A DNA stretch of 49,067 nt, taken from contig JAHFRA010000004.1 of assembly GCA_023259035.1 (NCBI GenBank), positions 1-49,067 of the forward strand, in the 5' to 3' direction. The notes beneath the pieces are model-generated. The model worked only from the letters and a program-made list of their open reading frames with translations, ran no database searches and was not told the DNA's origin. Of this stretch, positions 9,061-17,161 are shown in pieces. A program made the position numbers and the translations under genes. The stretch is from Gallionella sp. Lineage in GTDB: Bacteria > Pseudomonadota > Gammaproteobacteria > Burkholderiales > Gallionellaceae. Every line of letters begins with the position of its first letter. The first letter of the stretch is position 1.

Positions 9061-10230
9061 CTAACGCGCCAGCGCCTGCCAGCCGACAACGCGACACCCG
9101 TCGCGTTCATACTGCCCATCACCACCATATACAATGCCCGGCGGTAATGCAGCATCGCCGAACAATGTCGACAATTTACGCAGCGCCGCCGACCAGTCAA
9201 TGCTGAAAGTGGTGCCTGATTTGATTTCCACAAGCATGAACTGGTTGCCCTGCGGGATCAACAGATCAACCTCATGTCCCGCACTGTCGCGCCAGAAATA
9301 CAGCTCGGCAACCTGCCCGGCGTTGAACTGGCGCTTTACCCACTCCGACACCACCAGCGTTTCAAACAGCGCGCCGCGCGAGGCATGAGTGGCCAGCGTG
9401 TCCGCATCACGTATGCCCAGCAGATATGCCATCAAACCGGTATTGAGGAAATACAGCTTGGGCATCTTCACCAGCCGCTTGCCGAAATTCTGATGCCCGT
9501 GGTCAGGATGATAGGGGCGCAACAGATGAACGATATAACTCGCCTCCAGCACCGTCATCCATTCCCGCGCGGTCACATGAGAAATGCCGCAATCCGCCGC
9601 CAGCGCGGAAAGATTGAGCAGTTGCCCGGAGCGTGCGGCGCACATCTTGAGAAAACGCTGGAACAGAGACAGATCGCGCACCGCCAGCAACTGCCGTACA
9701 TCTCTTTCCAGATAAGTGGTCACATAGTTGGTGAACCAGTCGCCTTGCGCAACGGGGCGGTCGTACAGCGGCGGATAACACCCGCGCAACATCGTTTCAT
9801 CCAGCGTTGCGGGCAGCAAACCGCCTTCCCTCAACTCGGCCAGCGAAAACGGCAGCAACTGCAACAACCCCGCCCGGCCCGCCAGCGACTGGCTGATGTT
9901 AGACATCAAGCCAAACTGCTGCGATCCCGTGAGAATGAACTCGCCCAACCGCTTGCGCTTATCCACCACGTCTTGCAGATAAGAAAATAAATCAGGGCAA
10001 CGCTGCACCTCGTCAAGAATTGCCCCCTGCGGAAACCGCGCCAGAAAACCGCGCGGGTCGGAGTCGGCAAACGAACGCTCCTCCGGGTCTTCCAGCGAAA
10101 CGTAAGGCTTGTCGGCAAACAGCGCGCGCGCCAACGTCGTCTTGCCGGACTGGCGCGGCCCCGTGATCGCCAGCACGGGAAAACCCTGCGCCAGACGCAA
10201 TGCGGTGGAAAATGCGGATCGGTTCAGCAT
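9061..10230 (-). CDS. AAA ATPase with DUF4143 domain
   Basis: A 389-residue stand-alone protein of the AAA_14/DUF4143 group. The Walker A motif GPRQSGKTT lies near residues 24-32, the Walker B-like GAILDEVQR near 70-78 and a sensor-type ILTGSQQ near 98. The C-terminal part has the DUF4143 PD-(D/E)xK-like sequence (GHEVDLLIPQG...VEIKSG), suggesting a nuclease-like fold. These proteins are abundant and patchily distributed; their cellular role is unsettled. It is the first gene of the island between ftsY and ftsE. An inverted repeat at 10236-10262 lies directly upstream of its ATG. Confidence 0.9.
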   Translation of the reverse strand: MLNRSAFSTALRLAQGFPVLAITGPRQSGKTTLARALFADKPYVSLEDPEERSFADSDPRGFLARFPQGAILDEVQRCPDLFSYLQDVVDKRKRLGEFILTGSQQFGLMSNISQSLAGRAGLLQLLPFSLAELREGGLLPATLDETMLRGCYPPLYDRPVAQGDWFTNYVTTYLERDVRQLLAVRDLSLFQRFLKMCAARSGQLLNLSALAADCGISHVTAREWMTVLEASYIVHLLRPYHPDHGHQNFGKRLVKMPKLYFLNTGLMAYLLGIRDADTLATHASRGALFETLVVSEWVKRQFNAGQVAELYFWRDSAGHEVDLLIPQGNQFMLVEIKSGTTFSIDWSAALRKLSTLFGDAALPPGIVYGGDGQYERDGCRVVGWQALAR

Positions 10231-10235
10231 ATTTG

Positions 10236-10262
10236 CAATTTGAAAGTTGAAACTTCAAATTG
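10236..10262. promoter_or_regulatory. Inverted repeat upstream of the DUF4143 gene, operator-like
   Basis: Perfect 9-bp arms CAATTTGAA and TTCAAATTG are separated by 9 bases and lie 5 bases before the DUF4143 start codon. The placement would suit an autoregulatory operator or an RNA hairpin in the 5' leader. No regulator is known. Confidence 0.5.
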
Positions 10263-10483
10263 TATTTGAAGGGAAAATGTGGGAGAGGGGAAGGGGGTAT
10301 GCCGTTAAAACTGTTGTGATGCTGACCCCAGTGGCACTAGTTTCGCCAGCTTCGGCGGTAAAGGAGTGATTGTCCGGCAGGAGCGTGATGTTGAATCCCA
10401 TGATGTCTTCTGGTCGTTGAATAATAAAACCTTAATTAATAGAGGCTGCGACCGCTCAAGGCTTTTCTTATGTGTTGGACTAG

Positions 10484-10512
10484 TTGACAACATCTTGGCG
10501 TGTTGTTATTGT
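10484..10512 (+). promoter_or_regulatory. Sigma-70 promoter of the TumE/TumA pair, predicted leaderless
   Basis: TTGACA (10484-10489) and TATTGT (10507-10512) are separated by the ideal 17 bases. Transcription should begin about 7 bases after the -10 box, which is the A of the tumE ATG at 10520, so the mRNA would have no leader. Half-sites ACAACA (10487-10492) and TGTTGT (10501-10506) form an inverted repeat across the spacer, a likely operator for autorepression. Confidence 0.7.
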
Positions 10513-10519
10513 CTCCAAC

Positions 10520-10816
10520 ATGAAAGCCCGCGAATTATTCAACCGCCGCGTCTCTGTTACGGAGCAGGCATTTGCGGAGCTGGTGCTGTGGGAAGTGCCC
10601 GAGCCGCTTTCCGGCAGCAAGCATCGCTACAAATACCGGCTGGCGTTCGTGGCTGCGGGGGAGTGTGTGCTGCGCTATGACAACGAATCCGGTAAGGGCG
10701 ACCACAAGCATGTGCGCGGCAGGGAAATGAAATATCGTTTCGTCTCGGCCGACAAACTGGTGGCGGATTTTTTTGAGGATGTAAAGAGGTGGCGAGATGA
10801 AAACAGTAACGATTGA
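10520..10816 (+). CDS. TumE-family toxin (DUF6516)
   Basis: A 98-residue protein matching the TumE/DUF6516 toxin family by its landmarks: WEVPEPLSGSKHRYKYRLAF, an LRYDNESGKGDHKH block and a C-terminal FFEDVKRWR. The gene overlaps the downstream partner by 20 bases, typical of type II toxin-antitoxin modules. ATG 10520 begins the conserved MKARELF segment; the longer frame from 10484 would start inside the -35 box. There is no Shine-Dalgarno, in line with a leaderless message. TumE toxins are reported as growth inhibitors, but the molecular target is not evident here. Confidence 0.82.
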   Translation: MKARELFNRRVSVTEQAFAELVLWEVPEPLSGSKHRYKYRLAFVAAGECVLRYDNESGKGDHKHVRGREMKYRFVSADKLVADFFEDVKRWRDENSND

Positions 10817-11141
10817 TGTTCGACCATTGACGGACACGCTGGGCGATTTTGCGCTGACATGGAAGAGCGGCAAGGCTTCTGCACCGCGCATCAGCTTTGA
10901 ATCGCCCGAGCTGTTGTTCAAGGTGTTATCCGGCAAACGCTGGGAGCTGCTGAATGTGATGACGGGCGCGGGAGCCATGTACATCCGCGAGGCGGCGCGG
11001 CGCGTGGGGCGCGATGTCAAAGCCGTGCATGGCGACGTGACCGCTTTACTTAACGCCGGGCTGCTGTCAAAAACCGATGATGGGATGATCGTATTTCCCT
11101 ACGATGCCATCCATGTGGACTTCATGCTCAAGGTGGCTTGA
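10797..11141 (+). CDS. TumA-like antitoxin, HVO_A0114 family DNA-binding protein
   Basis: A 114-residue protein with a winged-helix HTH of the HVO_A0114 type in its second half: LLNVMTGAGAMYIREAARRVGRDVKAVHGDV. The recognition helix is followed by a short wing (LLSKTDDGMIVFP). The N-terminal 40 residues likely contact the toxin. It starts inside the toxin gene with an AGAGG ribosome site. By analogy it should neutralise the upstream TumE protein and repress the shared promoter. Confidence 0.8.
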   Translation: MKTVTIDVRPLTDTLGDFALTWKSGKASAPRISFESPELLFKVLSGKRWELLNVMTGAGAMYIREAARRVGRDVKAVHGDVTALLNAGLLSKTDDGMIVFPYDAIHVDFMLKVA

Positions 11142-11170
11142 GTCAATTCAACACCGACCCCGAGCATGAC

Positions 11171-13000
11171 CTACACTACCAACCGCCCCACCAGTTCCGA
11201 CATATTCGAATAAGTGATGAATGCCTCGTGCGTCGCGCGCGTGATGGCGACGTAGGTCAGGCGGATGTCGTCTTCGATGTCCTCGGCCTTCTTCAGCTCG
11301 CCCAAGCCGCCGATTGCCACGCAGGGGAACTCCAGCCCCTTGGCGTTGTGCATGGACAGGAATCGCACCGCATCACGCTCCGTTTGTATGCGGTTGCCAT
11401 GTTCTTTCGCCACGTCCACCGGCACGCCGGATTTCGCCAGTATTTTCTCGAAGCGCTCACCGATGAAATGTCGGGGATACAGCACCGCCATCTGCCCCCA
11501 CTGGTAACCGGCGGCCTTGCGTCCGAGCAGCCATTCCGCAATCGCATGTCCTTCGCCGTCATGGCTCACGCACTGGCGCACCACCGGCTCCACACCTTCG
11601 CGTCCGCCATCTTCCGGCATCAGGATCGCGCTCTCGTCACCGGCGCATACGCCCGGTGCGCCGATCACATCGGCGGCGAACTTGCGCGCGAAGCGCAAGG
11701 TCTGCGCGGTATTGCGGTAATTCACCTTGAGCACCGTGGTGCGTCCGGCGGCCTCGATGCCGAGCTGCTTCCACACCGGGCGCTTGCGCCCTTTGTAAAT
11801 CGCCTGCGCATCGTCGTAAACGATCATCAGCGCCTTGGTGTCCGGGTTGACCATCTTCGCCGCCAGCGCCAGCCATTGCGGCTCGAAATCGTGCGCCTCG
11901 TCGATCAGCACCGCGTCGTATTGCCCGCCCGGAATCAGCCCGCGCTCGGCGGCATCGAGCACGGCCTGCACGCTGGCGGCGAGCCGCTCCGAGAAGTCGG
12001 GAATATCCTTCTCGGTGGGTTGCGGCAGGTCGTATTCGCGCAGCATCCTGAAGCACCAGGCATGGAAGGTCGAGGTGATCACCTTGTCCTCCACCCCTCT
12101 GTCCTGCATCGCATTCTCCAGCCGACCCGAAATGCCGTTCGCGTAACTCAGCAGCAGCACCGGGCGGGCTGCTGGTCCCGATAGGGCGCGCGCGATCTGC
12201 TCGGCGCGGAACGCCAGGATCAGCGTCTTGCCGGAGCCCGCCACGCCGCGCACGATGCGGTGTCCCTCGCCCATGCTGCGCGCCAGCAGTTCCTGCTGCA
12301 TGTCCATCACTTCCAGCAGGCGGTCATCGGCGGGCGAGGCATCGGAATGCGGTTCGTCGAACGGCAACGCAATCTGGGTGACGCGAATCTCCGGGAACAG
12401 CCGCGCACGCACCCGGTCGATCTGCGGCAGCGACAGCGCGGGCCCGATGCGCGGCGACACCATGCGCCAGACCCGCTCGCGAAACGCTTCAGCATCGACC
12501 TTCTCCGCCATCTCGTCGCGGAAGATGCAGCGCTCCGGCGGAAACACCTCATGCAGATCGGTTCCGTCGAACTGCTTGCGCGTGATGTTGGCGAACGCCA
12601 CGCCGTGCCCGAAAGAAAATACCGGCTTGCCCTTGAAGCTCCCGCCCTCGTTGACCAGCAGCGGATCGCGCTTCAACGTATCCACCACGTTGAACATATA
12701 GTTGCGCACCTGCTCGAAAGGGTTGTCAGTGGATACATTGCCCCGATCCGTCATCAGCTCGACCTGCTTGCTGTTCGCATTGACTATCGTATCCAGCCGC
12801 CAGTCCTTCACCTCCAGCACCACAATGCCCTGCTGCGGATGCAGCGCCACGAAATCGGGATGCCTGCCGAAAGGCCCGACCGGGATGTTATGCCACACCC
12901 AGGCGTTGTCTTCGAGGCAATCCTTCAGGCGTTCGGCGAGACGCAACTCGCCGCGTGCATCGAAGCGGGCGGAGCCGAGGGAGGGGATCAGGGTGGCCAT
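11171..13000 (-). CDS. NERD nuclease domain fused to an SF1 UvrD-type helicase
   Basis: A 609-residue fusion. Residues 10-130 form a NERD (nuclease-related) domain with a PD-(D/E)xK-like core: Asp49 in HPDF, then Glu63 and Lys65 in LEVKDW. The helicase part has Walker A GVAGSGKT (242-249), LIDEAHDF (DEAH at 357-360), motif V NAKGLEF and motif VI YVAITRA near the C-terminus. Such proteins probably process DNA ends or unusual duplexes and recur in defence islands. It starts 12 bases after the stop of the Mrr-STAND gene on the same strand, so the two are likely one transcript. No ribosome site is obvious at 13000. Confidence 0.88.
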   Translation of the reverse strand: MATLIPSLGSARFDARGELRLAERLKDCLEDNAWVWHNIPVGPFGRHPDFVALHPQQGIVVLEVKDWRLDTIVNANSKQVELMTDRGNVSTDNPFEQVRNYMFNVVDTLKRDPLLVNEGGSFKGKPVFSFGHGVAFANITRKQFDGTDLHEVFPPERCIFRDEMAEKVDAEAFRERVWRMVSPRIGPALSLPQIDRVRARLFPEIRVTQIALPFDEPHSDASPADDRLLEVMDMQQELLARSMGEGHRIVRGVAGSGKTLILAFRAEQIARALSGPAARPVLLLSYANGISGRLENAMQDRGVEDKVITSTFHAWCFRMLREYDLPQPTEKDIPDFSERLAASVQAVLDAAERGLIPGGQYDAVLIDEAHDFEPQWLALAAKMVNPDTKALMIVYDDAQAIYKGRKRPVWKQLGIEAAGRTTVLKVNYRNTAQTLRFARKFAADVIGAPGVCAGDESAILMPEDGGREGVEPVVRQCVSHDGEGHAIAEWLLGRKAAGYQWGQMAVLYPRHFIGERFEKILAKSGVPVDVAKEHGNRIQTERDAVRFLSMHNAKGLEFPCVAIGGLGELKKAEDIEDDIRLTYVAITRATHEAFITYSNMSELVGRLVV

Positions 13001-13012
13001 TGGGAGAAATGA

Positions 13013-15331
13013 CTATTTTGTGGTGAAGGGGGTCAAAGGTGCGGAAGTAAGAGAACCAAACATCTCGCGCACGCTGGCCTCATCGGAGCGGCTTTCGTAA
13101 TGGCGCTCTTTCCATTCATCTTGCATGGCATCAGCGTAGGCTGCCTCATGTTCTTCGAACTCCTCCTTGGCCTCCAATGTTTTCTCTATTTCAGAGCTGG
13201 TGTCAATTTTTAGAGTATCCCGAAATTCCTCCAAATCGCTAAGTAGGCCATCGAACTGGGAGGTAGACCGGCATTCTCTTAGTTCATCCCTGAAGTAGTT
13301 GTTTTGAAATTTCTCAACCGCATTTTGTAATGAGGCTAATACCTGATCCTCCTCTAGCTCATCACTTGGTAGCGCAGAGATGAGTTCTCTCAACTCTTCC
13401 GAGGAGCAACCACTAGCGGCCTCGGCCACGACTGCATCACGACAACCCAAGATAATTTCTGGGGTGGCATCGAGAGCCGACCAGCTAATTCTGTTGAATG
13501 ACCTCAAGATTTCGACCCCGTCGCCTATGTTGACTGTTTCTGTTTTCCATTCGACTTGCAATCGATCGAATAGCTCTTCGATAAGTTTTAGAAAAAGTTC
13601 CGATTTGAAGTGATTTGCAATTTCTATTAAAACGGCAAGTCGTCTCTCAAACGTCGTCCCTGTATAGGCAGTGATGCCTTTTCCCATGATGACTTTTCGT
13701 GAGTCGAACAGGCGAGGCTTGATGCTTGTAGCAACTTGCGCCACGTTTTGTGACAAAGCAGACATTACAGTTTTCCCTTGCGCCGATTCTGCAAATCTCC
13801 ATACACGCTCGATTTGGGAAAAACTTGTCGCGCCACAGATCAAATCAATGGCGTTATCTGCTGTGTCTCGAATCACGGCATTTAGGAGATCAAGAACCGA
13901 AGGGTCGAGAACCCCGACATTGCTCGTCGAGGTGTGCTTAATAAAGGTGCCTTCAAGTTCATGTAAGGCGAGCCGAAAGTCCTCTGGTCGGCGCTGAAAA
14001 CCATACCGTGTCGCGCGGATTGTATGCAATGCAGTGAAGGCGCTTTCCAAGTTTGCAACAGTAGTCATACCGTTCAGGGAAAAAATAGCCAGTAGCAGAG
14101 ACCGGCCAGCGTCGCTAATCTCAGTATCATAAGCATGCCGCCAGATTTCAGATGAGTCCTCCAGAAGACTGCGTACAAAACCTACATATTTTTCGACAGC
14201 TACATTCTTTACGCGCCTATACGTAGAAAGCCACTCAATTAATCTTGGGTTGTATTTGTGGTTCTTGATGATTTGAAAATAGAATTCATTTCGCAAGAGT
14301 TCATTTTGGTATTCTGCGGGTAACTCACTAAAGTAAAGATGGTTGTATAGAATTTCCGCCCGCTGGCCGAAAGTGTAATCGGTCATATGCAGAACTATCT
14401 TGTGGTCGCCAATATACGAATGCCGTATACGTTCTGACTTATCGAGTGCTTGCTGGAAGATATGTTCACGTGTGGTCAGTATCAGTCGAGCATTGGGTGA
14501 TGTCCGTACCATAGAGATGAAATCAATCAAAGTGCGATCTTCGTTGCGATTAAACGCAGCGCCACTATCACCCAAAAAAGTCGTCCCCATGAAATCGTCG
14601 TAATAGAAGATTTGAAGCTTGCCTTCCTGAAATAATGCTTGGCCTTCTTGAATATCGCGTTGAATGACAACGGCCTGATAGCCTTTTTCAAGATGTTCAT
14701 AGAGCAATAGGTTGGCGAGAGTGGTTTTCCCTACTCCAGGGGCACCAGCGATGATTACGATTCGATCACTGTTTAATATTTCGAGTGCTCGAGGGAAGGC
14801 ATTGTTCTGAACATAGCGTGGTATGTCTTTATAGATGGCTCGAACTTTGAACTCGCTTTGTGTGATTGTGGCGTTATGTAGAACCCGATCAAAAACGGCG
14901 CGGCTCGCCAGCCAGAGTTTGTAGTGATTCCCCTCAATCGTGGGGTATTGGGTAAGTCGGTTATTGAGATCGCTTTGGCCCAATATGTCGCCTGAGTTCA
15001 GTACGTCCGCGCCGATGATACTGACGATATTGTCCTTGTTGGCAGGAGAGAGTGGTACGGAAGTTACCAATACATAACGCTGCGGTTTCAGGTTGCGAAC
15101 CTTTTTTGCTTCCTTTTTGAGGTCGCGAAGTAGTCCCGCCAGTCCGATCCGTACGTAATGCTTGCATTGGACAACTATGCCAGAATTTGACTGTGCATAC
15201 CGGAAATCAATCCCGCCATCTTTACCAGTTTTGAAACTCTCAAGATTGAAACCCCATTCGGCTTGTAGGAGGTCTCTTGCCATCTGCTCGAAGTCGTGTG
15301 GGGAGAGTTGATGGAAGTCATAATCAGCCAT
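13013..15331 (-). CDS. Mrr-type restriction nuclease fused to a STAND NTPase, candidate anti-phage effector
   Basis: A 772-residue protein with three parts. Residues 5-125 form a restriction-endonuclease-like (Mrr_cat) domain with Asp42 in GGIDF and Gln55-Cys56-Lys57 in VQCKHY, a D-QxK variant of the catalytic core. Residues 165-300 are an NTPase of the nSTAND3 type: Walker A GAPGVGKTT (196-204), Walker B IFYYDDF (241-247) and a sensor-like LILTTREH. The remaining 450 residues look all-helical and could be the ligand sensor. STAND nucleases of this plan include antiviral (Avs-like) systems that cut DNA on sensing phage proteins. The start has an AAGGA site. Base composition is clearly more AT-rich than the flanks, suggesting transfer. 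Confidence 0.85.
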   Translation of the reverse strand: MADYDFHQLSPHDFEQMARDLLQAEWGFNLESFKTGKDGGIDFRYAQSNSGIVVQCKHYVRIGLAGLLRDLKKEAKKVRNLKPQRYVLVTSVPLSPANKDNIVSIIGADVLNSGDILGQSDLNNRLTQYPTIEGNHYKLWLASRAVFDRVLHNATITQSEFKVRAIYKDIPRYVQNNAFPRALEILNSDRIVIIAGAPGVGKTTLANLLLYEHLEKGYQAVVIQRDIQEGQALFQEGKLQIFYYDDFMGTTFLGDSGAAFNRNEDRTLIDFISMVRTSPNARLILTTREHIFQQALDKSERIRHSYIGDHKIVLHMTDYTFGQRAEILYNHLYFSELPAEYQNELLRNEFYFQIIKNHKYNPRLIEWLSTYRRVKNVAVEKYVGFVRSLLEDSSEIWRHAYDTEISDAGRSLLLAIFSLNGMTTVANLESAFTALHTIRATRYGFQRRPEDFRLALHELEGTFIKHTSTSNVGVLDPSVLDLLNAVIRDTADNAIDLICGATSFSQIERVWRFAESAQGKTVMSALSQNVAQVATSIKPRLFDSRKVIMGKGITAYTGTTFERRLAVLIEIANHFKSELFLKLIEELFDRLQVEWKTETVNIGDGVEILRSFNRISWSALDATPEIILGCRDAVVAEAASGCSSEELRELISALPSDELEEDQVLASLQNAVEKFQNNYFRDELRECRSTSQFDGLLSDLEEFRDTLKIDTSSEIEKTLEAKEEFEEHEAAYADAMQDEWKERHYESRSDEASVREMFGSLTSAPLTPFTTK

Positions 15332-15412
15332 TTGTTATTCCTTCTGCCTCCATTTTTTCTTGAGATAGATGCTATTTTTCGAATCGATTATCATAATCGT
15401 CACCTATTAAAA

Positions 15413-16186
15413 TTATTTATCTATATTCGGTAAATCAACCGCTGTATAAAAATCGATACCAATTCTTGTGTATGAAAGAAATTTAGTTTCATCTGCTAAG
15501 GTGCTACCGACGCCATACGAATTTGGATATGCCATTGCTCTAAATTTTTGAATTGCGGTTGGTGAATCGGTATCCGAGATTGAAGGAACCGCTTCATAAA
15601 CGCGCTCATCATAGATAGCTCCCATTGGGTTAAATGCGAGGTATAGTTTTCTGTAGTTTGCAGGAAAACCAATTTCACCATATTCGGCATATTCGTAAAA
15701 TTTCGACGATTTATTGCTGTATAGAATTCCATCTCTATTTATGCTCGATTTGCCAAAAGTAAAACTGCCGAGAGTCTCGCCTATATAGGGTAATGCTGGC
15801 CTGAAGTTTTTATCTTTTGAAGTTACTGCATAAAAGCGAACTGTCCCTGACTCATCAAATATCACTTGAAGGTAAAATTTATTAAATGAAAATAAATTTT
15901 CGGTTAGCTTTCCTTTCGCTATTTTCCTTTCTACTATTGGAACGCCAAAAAGCGACTCAACATATCGAATTGAAACCCCACTATTAATTTGTCCCAGGCT
16001 ATCCTCTGCATGCTTCTGGGCAATGTGATTTGTGATTAGTTCTAGTCCATTATTAAGAAAACCGATCAAGGCTGCAACGAAAACGGCAACTTTAGTTATA
16101 AGCCACCAATGTCCAGTTATGTTGTTCCATAGTTTTTTGATGCTTTGAAATGAAAGCTTCCGTTTCAAGTTTTGCAAGTTGAGCAA
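15413..16186 (-). CDS. AT-rich single-pass membrane protein of unknown function
   Basis: A 257-residue protein with one strong membrane segment at about residues 26-46, after a basic N-terminus (Lys/Arg-rich residues 8-18), so the C-terminal 200 residues probably lie outside the cytoplasm. The soluble part is rich in Phe, Tyr, Ser and Asn and predicted mostly strand. The start is TTG at 16186, supported by AGGAGAG a few bases upstream; no ATG fits. It ends 81 bases before the Mrr-STAND gene on the same strand. It vaguely recalls the ETEC_3214-domain proteins, but I cannot confirm that. Low GC and the neighbours suggest a defence-associated role, which is inference only. Confidence 0.7.
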   Translation of the reverse strand: MLNLQNLKRKLSFQSIKKLWNNITGHWWLITKVAVFVAALIGFLNNGLELITNHIAQKHAEDSLGQINSGVSIRYVESLFGVPIVERKIAKGKLTENLFSFNKFYLQVIFDESGTVRFYAVTSKDKNFRPALPYIGETLGSFTFGKSSINRDGILYSNKSSKFYEYAEYGEIGFPANYRKLYLAFNPMGAIYDERVYEAVPSISDTDSPTAIQKFRAMAYPNSYGVGSTLADETKFLSYTRIGIDFYTAVDLPNIDK

Positions 16187-16287
16187 GAAAACTCTCCTAA
16201 GTTGGAATTAAACGGGCCAGGTTCGGTTTTGTTTTTCATTTTCGCAGACTCCAAAGCTATCGTGATGCCGCCCCCGTAAATTGGTTT

Positions 16288-16875
16288 TTAACCGTTTTTC
16301 TTCGGCTTCTCATCGCCGCTGATAAACCCGATAGGCCGTTTCTTCGTTGGCTCGGGCGGTGTCATCAACTCCCGGATGGCATCGAACACCTGCTTGAGTT
16401 GAGCGCGCGTGTTGCGCGCAAAGGTATCGTGCTGCATCGCCAGTGCTTCGGTTGTCCGCTCCAGATCATCCAGACGCTTTGCCAATTCCGCATTCGATGC
16501 CAGCACTTCGCGCAGGCGCACGAAGGCGCGCACCACGTAGACCGACACCTCGGTCGCCCTTGGGCTGTTCAGGATCGTTGCTGCCATGATTGCTCCGTGC
16601 TCGGTAAAGGCATAAGGCATATATTTCCGGTGTTGGCCGCGACCGGGCTTTAAGGTCGCAATTTGCGACCTTAAAGATTCCCATTCTTCCTCGGTTAACT
16701 GGAACATGAAGTCTGCTGGAAATCGCTCCAGGTTACGTTTGACCTGCTCGTTGAACCGCTTGGTTGGCACGTCGTAGAGCGCCGCCAAATCACTATCCAG
16801 CAAAACCTTTTGTCCGCGCAGCATCAGGATGCGGTGCGTAATGGATTCGAGCGGAAGCAGAGTGGATGCGCTCAT
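16288..16875 (-). CDS. ORF6N domain-containing protein
   Basis: A 195-residue protein beginning with the ORF6N DNA-binding-associated domain: ILMLRGQKVLLDSDLAALYDVPTKRFNEQVKRN, then FPADFMFQL and the PYAFTEHGA motif (residues 86-95), followed by a coiled-coil-like segment (about 115-165). The tail is Lys/Pro-rich. ORF6N/KilA-N proteins occur in phages and as accessory genes beside restriction and defence genes; most have unknown roles. The codons for SLRSQIATLK form a 13-bp perfect inverted repeat (16648-16676). No ribosome site is visible at the ATG. Confidence 0.85.
   Translation of the reverse strand: MSASTLLPLESITHRILMLRGQKVLLDSDLAALYDVPTKRFNEQVKRNLERFPADFMFQLTEEEWESLRSQIATLKPGRGQHRKYMPYAFTEHGAIMAATILNSPRATEVSVYVVRAFVRLREVLASNAELAKRLDDLERTTEALAMQHDTFARNTRAQLKQVFDAIRELMTPPEPTKKRPIGFISGDEKPKKNG
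16648..16676. repeat. 13-bp perfect inverted repeat inside the ORF6N gene
   Basis: CTTTAAGGTCGCA and its exact complement TGCGACCTTAAAG flank a 3-base centre, all within coding sequence. A shorter palindrome (TCACAAATTGTGA, 17047-17059) lies in the equivalent LKSQFVT codons of the fragment at 16940-17161. The match of position suggests a DNA-level role, such as an operator or recombination site. Confidence 0.85.
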
Positions 16876-16939
16876 TTGAAATAAACCGGAGCCGACAAGC
16901 TTTGAGCAATCGGGGATAGATCACGTTTTCTTGTGATTG

Positions 16940-17161
16940 TCATTTAACCCACACCCCCAACCAAGCATCCGAAGTCAGCGGCCTCTTCAGCGTAGGCAGC
17001 GTCTCTTCCAGCCAAGGGGCAGTACAAATGCTGCACCAGTTTGATGTCACAAATTGTGATTTCAAGTTGGCGAATTCTTCGAACACGAGCACGGTGGTTT
17101 CGGCGTAGCCGTCGGCGACGAGGTTCCAGGGTTCGCTGGCGGAGAGAGGGTTGGTGCTCAT
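16940..17161 (-). pseudogene. Chimeric remnant: methyltransferase N-terminus joined to an ORF6N-like fragment
   Basis: A 73-codon frame starting ATG at 17161. Residues 1-31 (MSTNPLSASEPW..VADGYAETT..FEEFA) look like the beginning of a class I SAM-dependent methyltransferase, but the SAM-binding domain never follows. The next ten residues, NLKSQFVTSN, resemble the LRSQ-AT motif of ORF6N proteins. The tail (residues 42-73, ending AWLGVWVK) is unrecognised. The simplest reading is a deletion or recombination scar joining two or three genes. It could be a real small gene, but no full-length family fits. Confidence 0.5.
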
